Shown: positions 10,900-19,575, counted from the stretch's first letter. The stretch is DNA of 64,000 bases from Chitinophaga agrisoli (GCF_008386695.1 NZ_VUOC01000001.1:116364-180363), one strand, 5' to 3'. The notes: a model not told the origin generated them from the letters alone. A program made the numbers and translations.

Positions 10900-11772
10900 A
10901 TGAAAAAGATGAGTTTAAAGGCTACATTTTCGCTCTTGAATGTCGATTATGTACAACTGAATAAAGATTGGAATTATAAGAATGTGACCAGCACTTTCTA
11001 CCGCATCTACCTGATAGACGGCGGCAGCGGTATCCTCTACAACCCGGATAGCACCTGCACCCTGGAGAAAGGTTTCCTGTATATGATACCCAGTTTTACT
11101 ACCTGTAACTATTATTGCGCGGAAAGCCTGGGGCAGTATTACCTGTCCTTTATAGAGGAAACGCCGGATGGCACCTCGCTTTTCTCCTCGAACCGTAAAA
11201 TACTGAAAGTGCCTGCCGCACCGGCAGACCTGGTACATTTTAAGAAGCTGCTGGAACTGAACCCGGACCGCGGCCTCAAACGGTCCAACGATCCCAAAGT
11301 GTATGAGAAATACCCGGTGCTGCAAAGCTTCCGGGAGCTGAATAATTATATGCCTATCGCGGCCTATGTAGAAACACAGGGCATCATCCTCCAGCTGTTA
11401 TCCCGCTTCCTTACGCCGGAATGTTTCCAGGCCACGGAAGAGGCCATCCATTCCAAAATATCTGACGCCATCAACTACATCCAGACCAACCTGCACAAAC
11501 AGCTAACGGTGGCCCATCTGGCCAGCCGCGCCAACCAGAACCCAGACTATTTCTCCCGGCTGTTCAATGAGAATACCGGCGAGCGCCCCCTGGCCTATAT
11601 ACAGCTTAAAAGAACGGAACGGGCCCAGTTCCTGCTGGCCAATACCAACCTGTCGCTGACAGAAATAGCCACTGCTACCGGCTTTGAAACGCTCGCTTAC
11701 TTTTCCCGGATCTTTAAGAACGTTACCGGGCAAACACCCAGCGAATACAAGAAAAACAAACAATTGATCTGA
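10900..11772 (+). CDS. AraC family transcriptional regulator
   Basis: A 290-residue regulator. The N-terminal half resembles the AraC cupin sensor domain (YRIYLIDGGSGILYNPDST). The C-terminal 100 residues are a double helix-turn-helix with the AraC signature (LSLTEIATATGFETLAYFSRIFKNVTGQTPSEYKK). It is divergent from the DUF1549/DUF1553 operon (139 bp between starts) and convergent with the second DUF1501 gene (6 bp between stops). This position makes it the obvious candidate regulator of one or both clusters, although the sequence gives no direct proof. The ligand is unknown; carbohydrates are common for the family. Confidence 0.9.
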   Translation: MKKMSLKATFSLLNVDYVQLNKDWNYKNVTSTFYRIYLIDGGSGILYNPDSTCTLEKGFLYMIPSFTTCNYYCAESLGQYYLSFIEETPDGTSLFSSNRKILKVPAAPADLVHFKKLLELNPDRGLKRSNDPKVYEKYPVLQSFRELNNYMPIAAYVETQGIILQLLSRFLTPECFQATEEAIHSKISDAINYIQTNLHKQLTVAHLASRANQNPDYFSRLFNENTGERPLAYIQLKRTERAQFLLANTNLSLTEIATATGFETLAYFSRIFKNVTGQTPSEYKKNKQLI

Positions 11773-11778
11773 AAGGCC

Positions 11779-12984
11779 TCACACAAAATCAAGATAGCCG
11801 TACTGCCGCTGTAAGATCGCCTTATCATCTGCAGAAAGCCATTTATTTAACAGCGTAGCGTATACGCTCTTAAAATCCACTTTGTATTTCAGGTCGCCAT
11901 CCTGCAGGTCTGTAAGATCAGCGCCCTCGTTCAGCATTCCTTTCTTTTGTAACCCACCGCCGATCATGAACATATTATTGGCCGTGCCATGGTCCGTGCC
12001 ACCGCTGGCGTTCTGCCCTACGCGGCGGCCAAATTCAGAAAAGGTCATTACAACCACATCCTGGAAACGGTTGTTCTTTTTCAGGTCCTGCACAAATACG
12101 GATACCGCATCATCCAGTTCGCTAAACAGCCTTTCCTGCTGCCGTTGCTGCGCCGTATGGGTATCAAAGCTGCCATGGGATACATAGTATACCTTGGTAT
12201 TAATATCAGACATGATCAGCTCCGAGATCACTTTCATATCCCTGCCCAGGTTGGAATTGGGGTAGGTTTCCTTTGATTTGTACGTTTTGAATTGCTGCTG
12301 TATATAAGAGGCGGAAGAGATAGTCTCCGCCATGGTCTTGTACAGGTAATCTATATGGTGATGTTCGTCATCATGACCGGTATGTGCGCCGGACAGCTCT
12401 TTAAAATAAGCCTCATTGCTGATATTATACAACCGGTTAGGATCTACCAGGGCCAGGCCTTTAGCGGTTTCGCCTTTCATGGCCAGGCTCAGGGTATCGT
12501 CTATTTCCAGCGCCTGTGTAGGCTTATCACAGCCTTTGCACTGCGCATCCAGGTAACGGCCTATCCAACCAGTGCTCCACATCTCGCGGGAGTCGCTGCC
12601 TGTATGCCAGATATCCATAGACCGGAAATGGCTGCGGTCCGGGTTGGGGTATCCCACGCTATTCAGGATGCCCATGCTGCCATCATCATAGAGCGATTTA
12701 AGCCCTTTAAAGGAAGGGTGCAGCCCCCATTCGTCCGTTAAGGACAAAGCCTCTTCCCTTTTAATGCCCAGTGCCGGGCGCATTTTATAGTAAATATCGT
12801 TACGGTAAGGGATCACGGTATTTAAGCCGTCATTACCGCCAGAAAGCTGTATTACCACCAGCACTTTATTACCGGGCGGCACCAGGGTACCTTTTTCAAA
12901 TGCCTTCAGGAATTTGGGCATCATTGCCGCGGCAGAAGCCAGGGAACCTACCTGTAAGAAACGACGCCTGTTAAGTATTAACAT
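11779..12984 (-). CDS. DUF1501 family protein (cluster 2)
   Basis: A 401-residue DUF1501 protein of a subtype different from the one at 6015. It begins with a twin-arginine motif (NRRRFLQVGSLASAAAMMPKF). Core motifs are VLVVIQLSGGNDGLNTVIPY near residue 42, VYYVSHGSFDTH near 268, and VVVMTFSEFGRRVGQN near 313, which parallel the metal-binding stretches of the sulfatase/phosphatase fold. It lies 137 bp after the DUF1800 gene on the same strand. DUF1800 and DUF1501 are commonly paired in many phyla and are thought to act together outside the cytoplasm. Function is not known. Confidence 0.88.
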   Translation of the reverse strand: MLILNRRRFLQVGSLASAAAMMPKFLKAFEKGTLVPPGNKVLVVIQLSGGNDGLNTVIPYRNDIYYKMRPALGIKREEALSLTDEWGLHPSFKGLKSLYDDGSMGILNSVGYPNPDRSHFRSMDIWHTGSDSREMWSTGWIGRYLDAQCKGCDKPTQALEIDDTLSLAMKGETAKGLALVDPNRLYNISNEAYFKELSGAHTGHDDEHHHIDYLYKTMAETISSASYIQQQFKTYKSKETYPNSNLGRDMKVISELIMSDINTKVYYVSHGSFDTHTAQQRQQERLFSELDDAVSVFVQDLKKNNRFQDVVVMTFSEFGRRVGQNASGGTDHGTANNMFMIGGGLQKKGMLNEGADLTDLQDGDLKYKVDFKSVYATLLNKWLSADDKAILQRQYGYLDFV

Positions 12985-13121
12985 ATAAATAGCTTTTAAC
13001 CTGGGTTGTAGATAGTAACAGCCAACCGCTGTTTGGTATGAATGAACTTTAGATCTTAACTGCTGTTGGTAGTTATGCTAACCAAAAGCACTATTCAGCC
13101 TGGACTGCCGCCAAACTGTTT

Positions 13122-14579
13122 CTAGCACAACTGATACTCCGGTGTGCTCATCACATCAATGGTCACCGTTTTAATATAACTATCACGGGTGGCGCGATCG
13201 CTGTATTTATCCAGCAGCTGCTTGCTGGCGCCGGCATTCTTTACCAGCAGGGCGCCAGCTATCTCGCCCGCCAGCTTATCTGCGGGGATATCCTTAAAAT
13301 CCTCCAGGTAAGCATCCCAGTTTATGCGTGCATTCACCTTTCTGGCATACAGCTTTTTCAGGCTTTCATTTAACTCCAGGGTCATACGGTAGCTCTGGCC
13401 TTCTCCCATTTCCGGCGTAATATCTTTAGGGCGCATCCGCAGCTCTTGTGAGTACAGGATCACCTGGGGTAAACGCAGGCGGAACATTAGGGTAGAGCTA
13501 TCTATCCAGCTGCGGCCACCGGGCCAGCCTGCTACGTTGGGTGGATAGAAGAGCGTTTGTCCCAGCAGGCCTTCAAACAGCAGCATTACTTCTTCTTTTT
13601 CAAAATCCATGGGAATGGTACGCCGCATACCTACCAGCAGTTCCACCGGCGATTTGATCCGGTTGCCGATATGCTGCTCATCATAAAACCAGTCTGCCAT
13701 GAAGATCTCCCGCATCAGGGATTTTATATCGTAGTTGGATTGATAGAACTTATCGGCCAGCAGGTTCACTTTTGCTTCGTCCGTAACAATATCATTTACA
13801 AAATAGCGATAGATCTTGGCGGTAATAAAGCGGGCGGTTTGTTTATTCTCCAGCAGTATTTTCAACATATCATCCCCGTTAAAATTACCGCGCTGTCCCA
13901 GTATCTCCTTTTCGCCATCGTCATGTAAACGCTCCCGGAAAACAAACTGCCCATCGGCGTCAAAACCCCATCCGGTGAAGGACCGGGCGGCCTCTTTAAT
14001 ATCTTTCTCCGTATAGTTGCCGCGGCCCATGGTAAAAAGTTCCATTACCTCGCGGGCAAAATTCTCGTTAGGATGTTGTTTACGGTTCTGCTGGTTATTG
14101 AGGAACTGGAGCATAGCGGGCGTTTTGGATACGCCGCTTAATAGGTCTCCAAAATTACCAAGTGCATTTTCGCGTATTACCTGTAGCAGTTGCTGGTTAT
14201 AGATCACGCTTTGCGTACGGCAGGCAAAATGCCCGTGCCAGAAAAGGGCCATTTTTTCGCGAAGGGGGTGCTCGCTGTTCACCATGGTTTTCACCCAGGC
14301 CACATTCAGGTCTTTGGTGCCCTGCCGGTTCATCTGCTGCACCTTTTTACGCTCTTCAGCGCTCATATCTTTTACTTTCCGGTAATCCGGCAGATCAGAT
14401 TCGTTGGCTACGGATACGGCCTCCGGTCCGTGTTTTTCAGGCCCTATGAGTACCTTATCTACGATCACCCTGCGGCGTTTATCCGTCCACTTTGTAATAA
14501 CCGGCAGCGATTCGCCAAAGCCGGCCCGCCAGGCCAGGTGTTGCATTTGTAGTTTTTCAGGTACGGAGGGCATACGCAA
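13122..14579 (-). CDS. DUF1800 family protein
   Basis: A 485-residue DUF1800 protein. The early LAWRAGFGES motif, the central MALFWHGHFACR, the LLQVIRENALGNFGDLLSGVSKTPAML stretch around residues 130-155 and NENFAREVMELFTMGRGNYTEKDIKEAARSFTGW are all hallmarks of the family. The visible N-terminus shows no clear signal peptide. A start upstream of 14579 was not found, so either the signal is cryptic or the protein depends on DUF1501 for export. It is the first gene of the two-gene unit with the DUF1501 gene at 11779. The biochemical role is unknown. Confidence 0.88.
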   Translation of the reverse strand: MRMPSVPEKLQMQHLAWRAGFGESLPVITKWTDKRRRVIVDKVLIGPEKHGPEAVSVANESDLPDYRKVKDMSAEERKKVQQMNRQGTKDLNVAWVKTMVNSEHPLREKMALFWHGHFACRTQSVIYNQQLLQVIRENALGNFGDLLSGVSKTPAMLQFLNNQQNRKQHPNENFAREVMELFTMGRGNYTEKDIKEAARSFTGWGFDADGQFVFRERLHDDGEKEILGQRGNFNGDDMLKILLENKQTARFITAKIYRYFVNDIVTDEAKVNLLADKFYQSNYDIKSLMREIFMADWFYDEQHIGNRIKSPVELLVGMRRTIPMDFEKEEVMLLFEGLLGQTLFYPPNVAGWPGGRSWIDSSTLMFRLRLPQVILYSQELRMRPKDITPEMGEGQSYRMTLELNESLKKLYARKVNARINWDAYLEDFKDIPADKLAGEIAGALLVKNAGASKQLLDKYSDRATRDSYIKTVTIDVMSTPEYQLC

Positions 14580-14799
14580 TATAGATTTCGTGTTAAGACC
14601 ATGAAAGAAGTGGCAGGTTTAATGAGCGCGCCCGGGTTTTATTTGCAGGCGCCGGGTGGATGGGTCACAAGATAACTAACAGCCTACCGGCGCGCGGCAT
14701 AATATCATCACCAGCAATAACTTATATAAATAGGCGCTTACCTGTGGAATCAATGTTAACTTTTCCTTACCGGCACAATAAACTCAATATATCAACTCG

Positions 14800-16008
14800 T
14801 CATCTGTATCTCCACACGGGGAACGCGTCCCCTTTCCTGAACTCATTCCGCTCCGCCGGCAGCTCCATAAACGCATCTGCCTGCAGTAAACTGGCCAGAT
14901 CGCCGGAGCCATGATAGCTATGCGGCACCGCCTGCCATTGCCCGTTGGGTTGCGGGCGCAACTGTACCGGCAGGAAATAGGTTAACGGCTTATCAAACAA
15001 TACATCTTCTCCTAATACGGCATATTCCGTGGGTGGCAACGGCTGTCCCATGCCCGCCATAAACCAGGGTTGCAAATAGCGGTAAAAGCACATAAAACCG
15101 GAAACCGGGTTGCCTGGCAGGGCAAATACCACCGGCCCTTCCGGGAAGCGGCCAAATAAAAAGGGTTTGCCAGGCCGCTGCTGCACTTTATGGAAGATCT
15201 GCTGCATGCCCATTTCTTCCAGCACCTGGGGCAGATGGTCATATTTACCGGCAGATACCGCCCCGGAACAGATCCATACATCCGCATCCCGCAGGGATTG
15301 CAGCAAGTTCGTAACAGCGGGCTTGGTATCCACCACATGATGGCAGCTGGCGCTGATGCCCAGGCCCTGTAAAGAGGCCGCCAGGCTCCAGGCGTTAGAC
15401 ATCCGTATCTGATGCGGCGCGGGAATGGCGCTTACATCCACCAGCTCATCACCGGTGGCGATAATAGCCACTTTTGGCAAACGGGCCACCTTTACATAGG
15501 ATTTACCTACGGTAGCCAGCACCCCTATCTCAGCAGGACTGAGCCGGGTACCGGATACGATCAGGGTCTGACCGGCAGTGGCGTCATGCCCGGTCCAGTG
15601 AATATTTTGATGTTTGCTAACGGGCTGTGTAATAGTAAAACGGCGAAAGCCTTCATGCTCCATTACCTGCAGGTGCTCATAAGGTACCACGGTATCCGTA
15701 AGCTCCGGTAGCACTGCGCCTGTCATTACTTCCAGACAGTTGGCCATATTGCCCAGCTGTTTGCGGGCCATACCGGCGGCCTGCATGTCCTCAACGCCAA
15801 AAATGGTTTGCCCCTTGGCATAACTTTCCCGGTAATTAATGGCAATACCATCCATCATTACCCGGTCATAGGGCGGGAATGGGCGGTCTGCCAGTACCGG
15901 CTCCCGTAATATCCGGCCTGCTGCTGCTGTAAACGGCGCTTCCTCGGCGCCAAAATCACGCACCGTATTCATCACAGCGGCATATGCGGTAGATACATCT
16001 GGTAACAT
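14800..16008 (-). CDS. moeA: Molybdopterin molybdotransferase MoeA
   Basis: A 402-residue enzyme that inserts molybdate into adenylylated molybdopterin, the last step of cofactor synthesis in the cytoplasm. Motifs include PFPPYDRVMMDGIA near residue 42, the ATGDELVDV motif near residue 186 of the MoCF-binding domain, CSGAVSAGKYDHL near 245 (usually SGGVSVG), and LPGNPVSG near 300. The C-terminal domain IV is complete, so length is normal. It starts 219 bp from the divergent moaC, and the space between them is filled by tandem repeats. It opens the molybdenum cofactor region extending to about 21.4 kb. Confidence 0.95.
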   Translation of the reverse strand: MLPDVSTAYAAVMNTVRDFGAEEAPFTAAAGRILREPVLADRPFPPYDRVMMDGIAINYRESYAKGQTIFGVEDMQAAGMARKQLGNMANCLEVMTGAVLPELTDTVVPYEHLQVMEHEGFRRFTITQPVSKHQNIHWTGHDATAGQTLIVSGTRLSPAEIGVLATVGKSYVKVARLPKVAIIATGDELVDVSAIPAPHQIRMSNAWSLAASLQGLGISASCHHVVDTKPAVTNLLQSLRDADVWICSGAVSAGKYDHLPQVLEEMGMQQIFHKVQQRPGKPFLFGRFPEGPVVFALPGNPVSGFMCFYRYLQPWFMAGMGQPLPPTEYAVLGEDVLFDKPLTYFLPVQLRPQPNGQWQAVPHSYHGSGDLASLLQADAFMELPAERNEFRKGDAFPVWRYR

Positions 16009-16013
16009 TGTAC

Positions 16014-16021
16014 TAACTTTG
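16014..16021 (+). promoter_or_regulatory. Candidate -7 box for moaC-mobA
   Basis: TAACTTTG matches TAnnTTTG. No clear TTTG is seen 19-21 bp upstream. If used, the transcript would run through the whole repeat region before reaching moaC at 16228. Confidence 0.35.
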
Positions 16022-16025
16022 AATA

Positions 16026-16208
16026 TTAGCGATTGGCTTTTAGCAGTTAGCTATTAGCTATTTGCCTTATGAGTTATTTCACAGCCTGATGCTGAAGGCT
16101 AACAGCGATTGGCCTTTAGCAGTTAATTATTAGCTGTTTATTGTATGAGTTATTTCACAGCCTGGTGCTAAAAGCTAAAGGCTAGAGGCTAGCAGCTAAT
16201 AGCTAAAG
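16026..16208. repeat. Heptamer arrays and 76-bp tandem duplication between moeA and moaC
   Basis: From 16026 the plus strand reads in 7-bp steps TTAGCGA TTGGCTT TTAGCAG TTAGCTA TTAGCTA TTTGCCT. From 16167 to 16208 the inverted form reads GCTAAAA GCTAAAG GCTAGAG GCTAGCA GCTAATA GCTAAAG. Between them lies an imperfect 76-bp tandem duplication (16028-16103 and 16104-16179) whose copies share TATGAGTTATTTCACAGCCT exactly. The region sits between divergent genes. Confidence 0.85.
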
Positions 16209-16227
16209 TAATAAAATTTGTTCTCTT

Positions 16228-16707
16228 ATGCCCAATCAGCAGTTCTCCCACCTGGATGAACAGAACCAGCCCGCCATGGTAGACATCAGCGATAAAAATG
16301 CCACCATTCGTGTAGCCATTGCAGAGAGCCGTGTATTTCTGCCGGAGATCATACGCCGCGAGTTCAGCGGCGGCGATATCAATACCCGCAAGGGCGCTGT
16401 ATTCCAGACCGCTATCATTGCCGGCATTATGGGCGCTAAACGCACTCCGGAGCTTATTCCTTTATGCCATACCTTATTACTGGATAATTGTAGTGTAGAT
16501 ATACAGCTGGTAAATGAAGAGGCCGTAATACGCTGCACCGTTAAAACCACCGGAAAGACCGGCGTAGAGATGGAAGCCCTTACCGGCGCCAGCGTGGCCG
16601 CATTAACCGTATATGATATGTGTAAGGCCTTTACCCACGAAATGATCATCCGCGAAACCAGATTGATCAGCAAAACAGGCGGCAAACAAGACGTAGTAGT
16701 AAAATAA
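16228..16707 (+). CDS. moaC: Cyclic pyranopterin monophosphate synthase MoaC
   Basis: A 159-residue enzyme that, after MoaA, converts the rearranged GTP intermediate into cyclic pyranopterin monophosphate. Family motifs are complete: MVDISDKNATIRVA near residue 17, AIIAGIMGAKRTPELIPLCHTL near residues 62-84, and KTGVEMEALTGASVAALTVYDMCKA near residues 113-138, with the active-site Lys and Asp of the last segment present. Length is standard. mobA starts 5 bp after its stop codon, so the two form an operon. Confidence 0.96.
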   Translation: MPNQQFSHLDEQNQPAMVDISDKNATIRVAIAESRVFLPEIIRREFSGGDINTRKGAVFQTAIIAGIMGAKRTPELIPLCHTLLLDNCSVDIQLVNEEAVIRCTVKTTGKTGVEMEALTGASVAALTVYDMCKAFTHEMIIRETRLISKTGGKQDVVVK

Positions 16708-16712
16708 CGAAT

Positions 16713-17300
16713 ATGCAACAGGGAGTTTCTATAAAAGGATTGGTATTGTGCGGTGGCTACAGCACCCGCATGCAGCAGGATAAAAGTCATATTGCCTACC
16801 ACGGTATGCCCCAGTGGCAATACCTGCACAAGCTGTTATGCAGCGTGGTACCGGAGGTATATATCTCCTGCCGCCCGGACCAGCAGGAGATCTTTGCCGG
16901 CACAGCCCCCCTCATCACTGATACAGTGACAATAGGCGGCCCTGCAGCCGGTTTATTAAGCGCTTACGCCGCGTTCCCGGATACCGCCTGGCTGGTGCTG
17001 GCCTGTGACCTGCCGCTGATCAGCCTCCAGAGCCTGCAACTACTCCTGAGCGCCCGCAACACCGCCAAAGCTGCTACCGCCTTTAACAGCCCGGTAAACC
17101 ATTTGCCAGAGCCGCTGATTGCTATCTGGGAGCCCCGCGGACTGGAAGTATTACAACAAAGCGTTGCCGGCGGCAAACAATGCCCCCGCAAAGCCTTATT
17201 ACAAACAGATATCGAGTTGCTGGAAAATCCTTACGCTACAGAACAATTTAATGCGAATACGCCGGAGGAAATGCAGGAAGCCATTAAACTGATTAATTGA
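16713..17300 (+). CDS. mobA: Molybdenum cofactor guanylyltransferase (MobA-like)
   Basis: A 195-residue nucleotidyltransferase of the MobA type, which attaches GMP to molybdopterin to give the dinucleotide cofactor. The nucleotide-binding loop LCGGYSTRMQQDKS lies at residues 12-25. VLACDLPLIS near residue 95 holds the metal-binding Asp. The family ending NANTPEE is near residue 185. It starts 5 bp after moaC. It ends 4 bp before the convergent moaE. A related NTP-transferase of other specificity is possible, but the setting among moa genes argues for MobA. Confidence 0.9.
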   Translation: MQQGVSIKGLVLCGGYSTRMQQDKSHIAYHGMPQWQYLHKLLCSVVPEVYISCRPDQQEIFAGTAPLITDTVTIGGPAAGLLSAYAAFPDTAWLVLACDLPLISLQSLQLLLSARNTAKAATAFNSPVNHLPEPLIAIWEPRGLEVLQQSVAGGKQCPRKALLQTDIELLENPYATEQFNANTPEEMQEAIKLIN

Positions 17301-17304
17301 TATG

Positions 17305-17721
17305 CTACGGGTGCGCCGCCACCCATACCTCTCCATCTTCAAAATATTCTTTCTTCCAGATAGGCACGGTCTCTTTCAGGGTATCTATCGCATACTGACA
17401 GGCCGCAAAGGCCGCCGCCCGGTGAGGGGATGCAGCAGCGATCACCACTACGGTCTCTCCCGGTAATTTATCTCCGCTTACATGCAGGATGGCTATTTTA
17501 CGGATGCCCATCTCCGTAAGGGTATGCCGGGCTATTTTTTCCAGTTCCAGCAGGGCCATGGGGGTATAACATTCAAAAAACAGCCGTTGTACCGGCTTGC
17601 CTTTGGTGGCATTACGCACAGTGCCCACAAACACCGCTATCCCGCCGCAATCCGGCGTGGTCACAAAATCTACCGCTTCCTGTACAGTGATCTCCTCTTT
17701 TATGTCTATCAATACATCCAT
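17305..17721 (-). CDS. moaE: Molybdopterin synthase catalytic subunit MoaE
   Basis: A 138-residue large subunit of molybdopterin synthase, which with thiocarboxylated MoaD adds the two sulfurs of the dithiolene. Visible motifs are GGIAVFVGTVRNATKGKPVQRLFFECY (about residues 26-52), the HVSGDKLPGE turn, and the active-site region AAFAACQYAIDTLKETVPIWKKE (about residues 103-125) with both catalytic lysines. Length is normal. It is on the minus strand 144 bp downstream of moaD, consistent with a moaD-moaE pair. Confidence 0.95.
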   Translation of the reverse strand: MDVLIDIKEEITVQEAVDFVTTPDCGGIAVFVGTVRNATKGKPVQRLFFECYTPMALLELEKIARHTLTEMGIRKIAILHVSGDKLPGETVVVIAAASPHRAAAFAACQYAIDTLKETVPIWKKEYFEDGEVWVAAHP

Positions 17722-17865
17722 ATAGTCCGCTTACAATACATCATAAACTGCTGCGTTCTGCCTCGTCAATCGCCTACACATCAAAAAAACGCCTTAATCT
17801 GCGCCGCCAACCTTTTACAACGCATTACAGTCCGCCAAAATGCTCACCCAAACCCCGCCAAACCA

Positions 17866-18099
17866 TCAGCCACCGCTTACCGGCGGTATCACCGCTATTT
17901 CATCTCCTGGCTGCAGCGTATCCCCATCTGCGGCATATACCTTGTTCACCGCTATCATACAGGAACGCAATTCCCGCAGGCGCGGATACCGCTGGTACAG
18001 CTGCTCCCGCAATACGGCCACCTTCTCCGGCGCCGCATCCAGTGTGATGGATGGCGCGCCCGCAATATCTTTTGCTATGCCAAATAATAATACTTTCAT
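17866..18099 (-). CDS. moaD: Molybdopterin synthase sulfur carrier subunit MoaD
   Basis: A 77-residue ubiquitin-like sulfur carrier. The fold is recognised from VLLFGIAKDIAGA at the start, the central LREQLYQRYPRL helix, IAVNKVYAADGDTLQPGDEIAVIPPVSGG at the end and especially the C-terminal Gly-Gly that is adenylylated and thiocarboxylated. The likely activating enzyme is the ThiF-rhodanese protein at 20334. The gene lies upstream of moaE on the minus strand and is divergent from the gene at 18230. Confidence 0.92.
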   Translation of the reverse strand: MKVLLFGIAKDIAGAPSITLDAAPEKVAVLREQLYQRYPRLRELRSCMIAVNKVYAADGDTLQPGDEIAVIPPVSGG

Positions 18100-18200
18100 A
18101 TGTGTTCATTCATCGCACTCAAACCCGGAGAAATCTCCGGATTCCGGGCCTCCTATGCAAATTATTGCTTTAAAACTACAATATACCATGCATAAAGTGT

Positions 18201-18208
18201 TAATTTTG
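18201..18208 (+). promoter_or_regulatory. -7 box upstream of the 18230 gene and moaA
   Basis: TAATTTTG matches TAnnTTTG exactly, 21 bp before the ATG at 18230. This supports that ATG over an earlier in-frame one at 18188, which would lie upstream of the transcription start. No convincing TTTG is seen at the expected upstream spacing. Confidence 0.45.
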
Positions 18209-18229
18209 GTTAATACGAAATACACTGCC

Positions 18230-18598
18230 ATGAAGATAAGGATCAGAGGAAACAGTATCCGGTACCGGCTGGATAAACGGGACATCGCCACCCTGGAACA
18301 ACAAGGCAAGGTAGAAGAGGATACCCGCATTGGCGCGGGCGCCCTGCATTTCTGCCTCAAAGCCAGGGATACCGACAAAGCAGGTATCAAGCTGGAAGGA
18401 GCTGCCGTGCACCTGTCATTACCCCGCCAACAGGTTACACAGTGGATCCAAACGGAGCAGGTGGCTATTGAGCAGGAACTGACCAATCCGGATGGCTCCA
18501 TATTAAAGCTCCTAATAGAGAAAGATTTCAAATGCATTACCAGTGATGAAGATCAAAGCCAGGCCTTTGATAATCCCCTGGCTAAAGATAATTGCTGA
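18230..18598 (+). CDS. Small conserved protein before moaA (DUF7009-like)
   Basis: A 122-residue soluble protein opening with MKIRIRGNSIRYRLDKRDIATL. From memory this resembles a small conserved family of Bacteroidota (DUF7009) often found near moaA; I am not certain of the number. No catalytic motif or membrane segment is seen. A longer frame begins at 17840, but that part lies antisense to moaD and is not credible. The stop codon overlaps the moaA start, so the two are translationally coupled. A role in cofactor synthesis is only inferred from this coupling. Confidence 0.75.
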   Translation: MKIRIRGNSIRYRLDKRDIATLEQQGKVEEDTRIGAGALHFCLKARDTDKAGIKLEGAAVHLSLPRQQVTQWIQTEQVAIEQELTNPDGSILKLLIEKDFKCITSDEDQSQAFDNPLAKDNC

Positions 18599-19575
18599 TT
18601 AACGTGCTGACAGATTCCCATAACCGTGTTATCAATTACGTGCGGCTGGCCGTAACAGACCGTTGCAACCTGCGTTGCAGCTACTGTATGCCGGAGCATA
18701 TGCAGTTCCTGCAACGCAAGGAGCTGCTAACCTATGAAGAGATACTGCGCATCATGCAGCTACTGGCGGCAGAAGGCGTAAATAAAGTACGTATCACCGG
18801 CGGCGAGCCTTTCCTGCGCAAAGACTTGATGTTCCTGTTATCAGCATTATCGCAGCTGCCTGGTATAGACCAGATCTCCATCACCACTAACGGGGTGCTC
18901 ACCAAAGCCTTTATCCCCGATCTGCAGGCATTAGGCATCCGCAACATTAACCTGAGCCTGGATACCTTGCAACGGGACAAATTCCGCCGTATCACCTTCC
19001 GCGATGAGTTCGATAAAGTGATGGATACCCTGCATGCACTGCTGGCCCATAACATGAACGTGAAGATCAATACCGTGGTGATGGACGGCGTAAACACTGA
19101 TGAATTGCTGGCCTTTGCCGCGCTTACAAAAGAGCAGCCCGTTTCTGTACGCTTTATAGAAGAAATGCCTTTTAATGGCCATGGCAAATCTTTTTCAGGC
19201 CAACTCTGGAATTTTGAGCACATCCTCAACAACCTGCGTACTGCCTACGAGTTGGAAAAGATACCCGACGCACCCAATGCCACGGCCCTCAACTATCATA
19301 TACCCGGCCACCAGGGCCATATAGGCGTTATACCTGCTTATAGCCGCACTTTCTGCGGCAGCTGCAACCGCATCCGCATTACGCCTACCGGCGGATTTAA
19401 GACCTGCCTCTATGGCAAGGACGCCATCAACGTACGGGACCTGCTACGGCAGGGCGCCACGGATGAGTACCTGCTGCATGAATTGCAGCGCGCTATCCAC
19501 CATCGTTTTGCCAATGGTTTTGAAGCAGAAGCTGCCAACGAAAAAATGGTAAGTATGTCTGAGATCGGGGGATAA
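18592..19575 (+). CDS. moaA: GTP 3',8-cyclase MoaA
   Basis: A 327-residue radical SAM enzyme that starts molybdenum cofactor synthesis by cyclising GTP. The radical SAM motif CNLRCSYC is near residues 25-32 and the second cluster site CGSCNRIRITPTGGFKTC is near 256-274. The GG dipeptide required for MoaA is absent at the very end, which reads MSEIGG, so a terminal Gly-Gly is in fact present. The start is TTG at 18592, overlapping the stop of the preceding gene by 7 bp; no ATG is available in frame before the first conserved residues. Its stop abuts the convergent TauE stop. Confidence 0.95.
   Translation: MLINVLTDSHNRVINYVRLAVTDRCNLRCSYCMPEHMQFLQRKELLTYEEILRIMQLLAAEGVNKVRITGGEPFLRKDLMFLLSALSQLPGIDQISITTNGVLTKAFIPDLQALGIRNINLSLDTLQRDKFRRITFRDEFDKVMDTLHALLAHNMNVKINTVVMDGVNTDELLAFAALTKEQPVSVRFIEEMPFNGHGKSFSGQLWNFEHILNNLRTAYELEKIPDAPNATALNYHIPGHQGHIGVIPAYSRTFCGSCNRIRITPTGGFKTCLYGKDAINVRDLLRQGATDEYLLHELQRAIHHRFANGFEAEAANEKMVSMSEIGG

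Noticed and set aside
16026-16208. CRISPR array
   Set aside because: Units of 7 bp follow each other without spacers, there are no cas genes, and the arrays are scattered singly.
17840-18229. N-terminal extension of the small protein before moaA
   Set aside because: It lies antisense to moaD and upstream of the predicted promoter; homologous sequence starts only at 18230.
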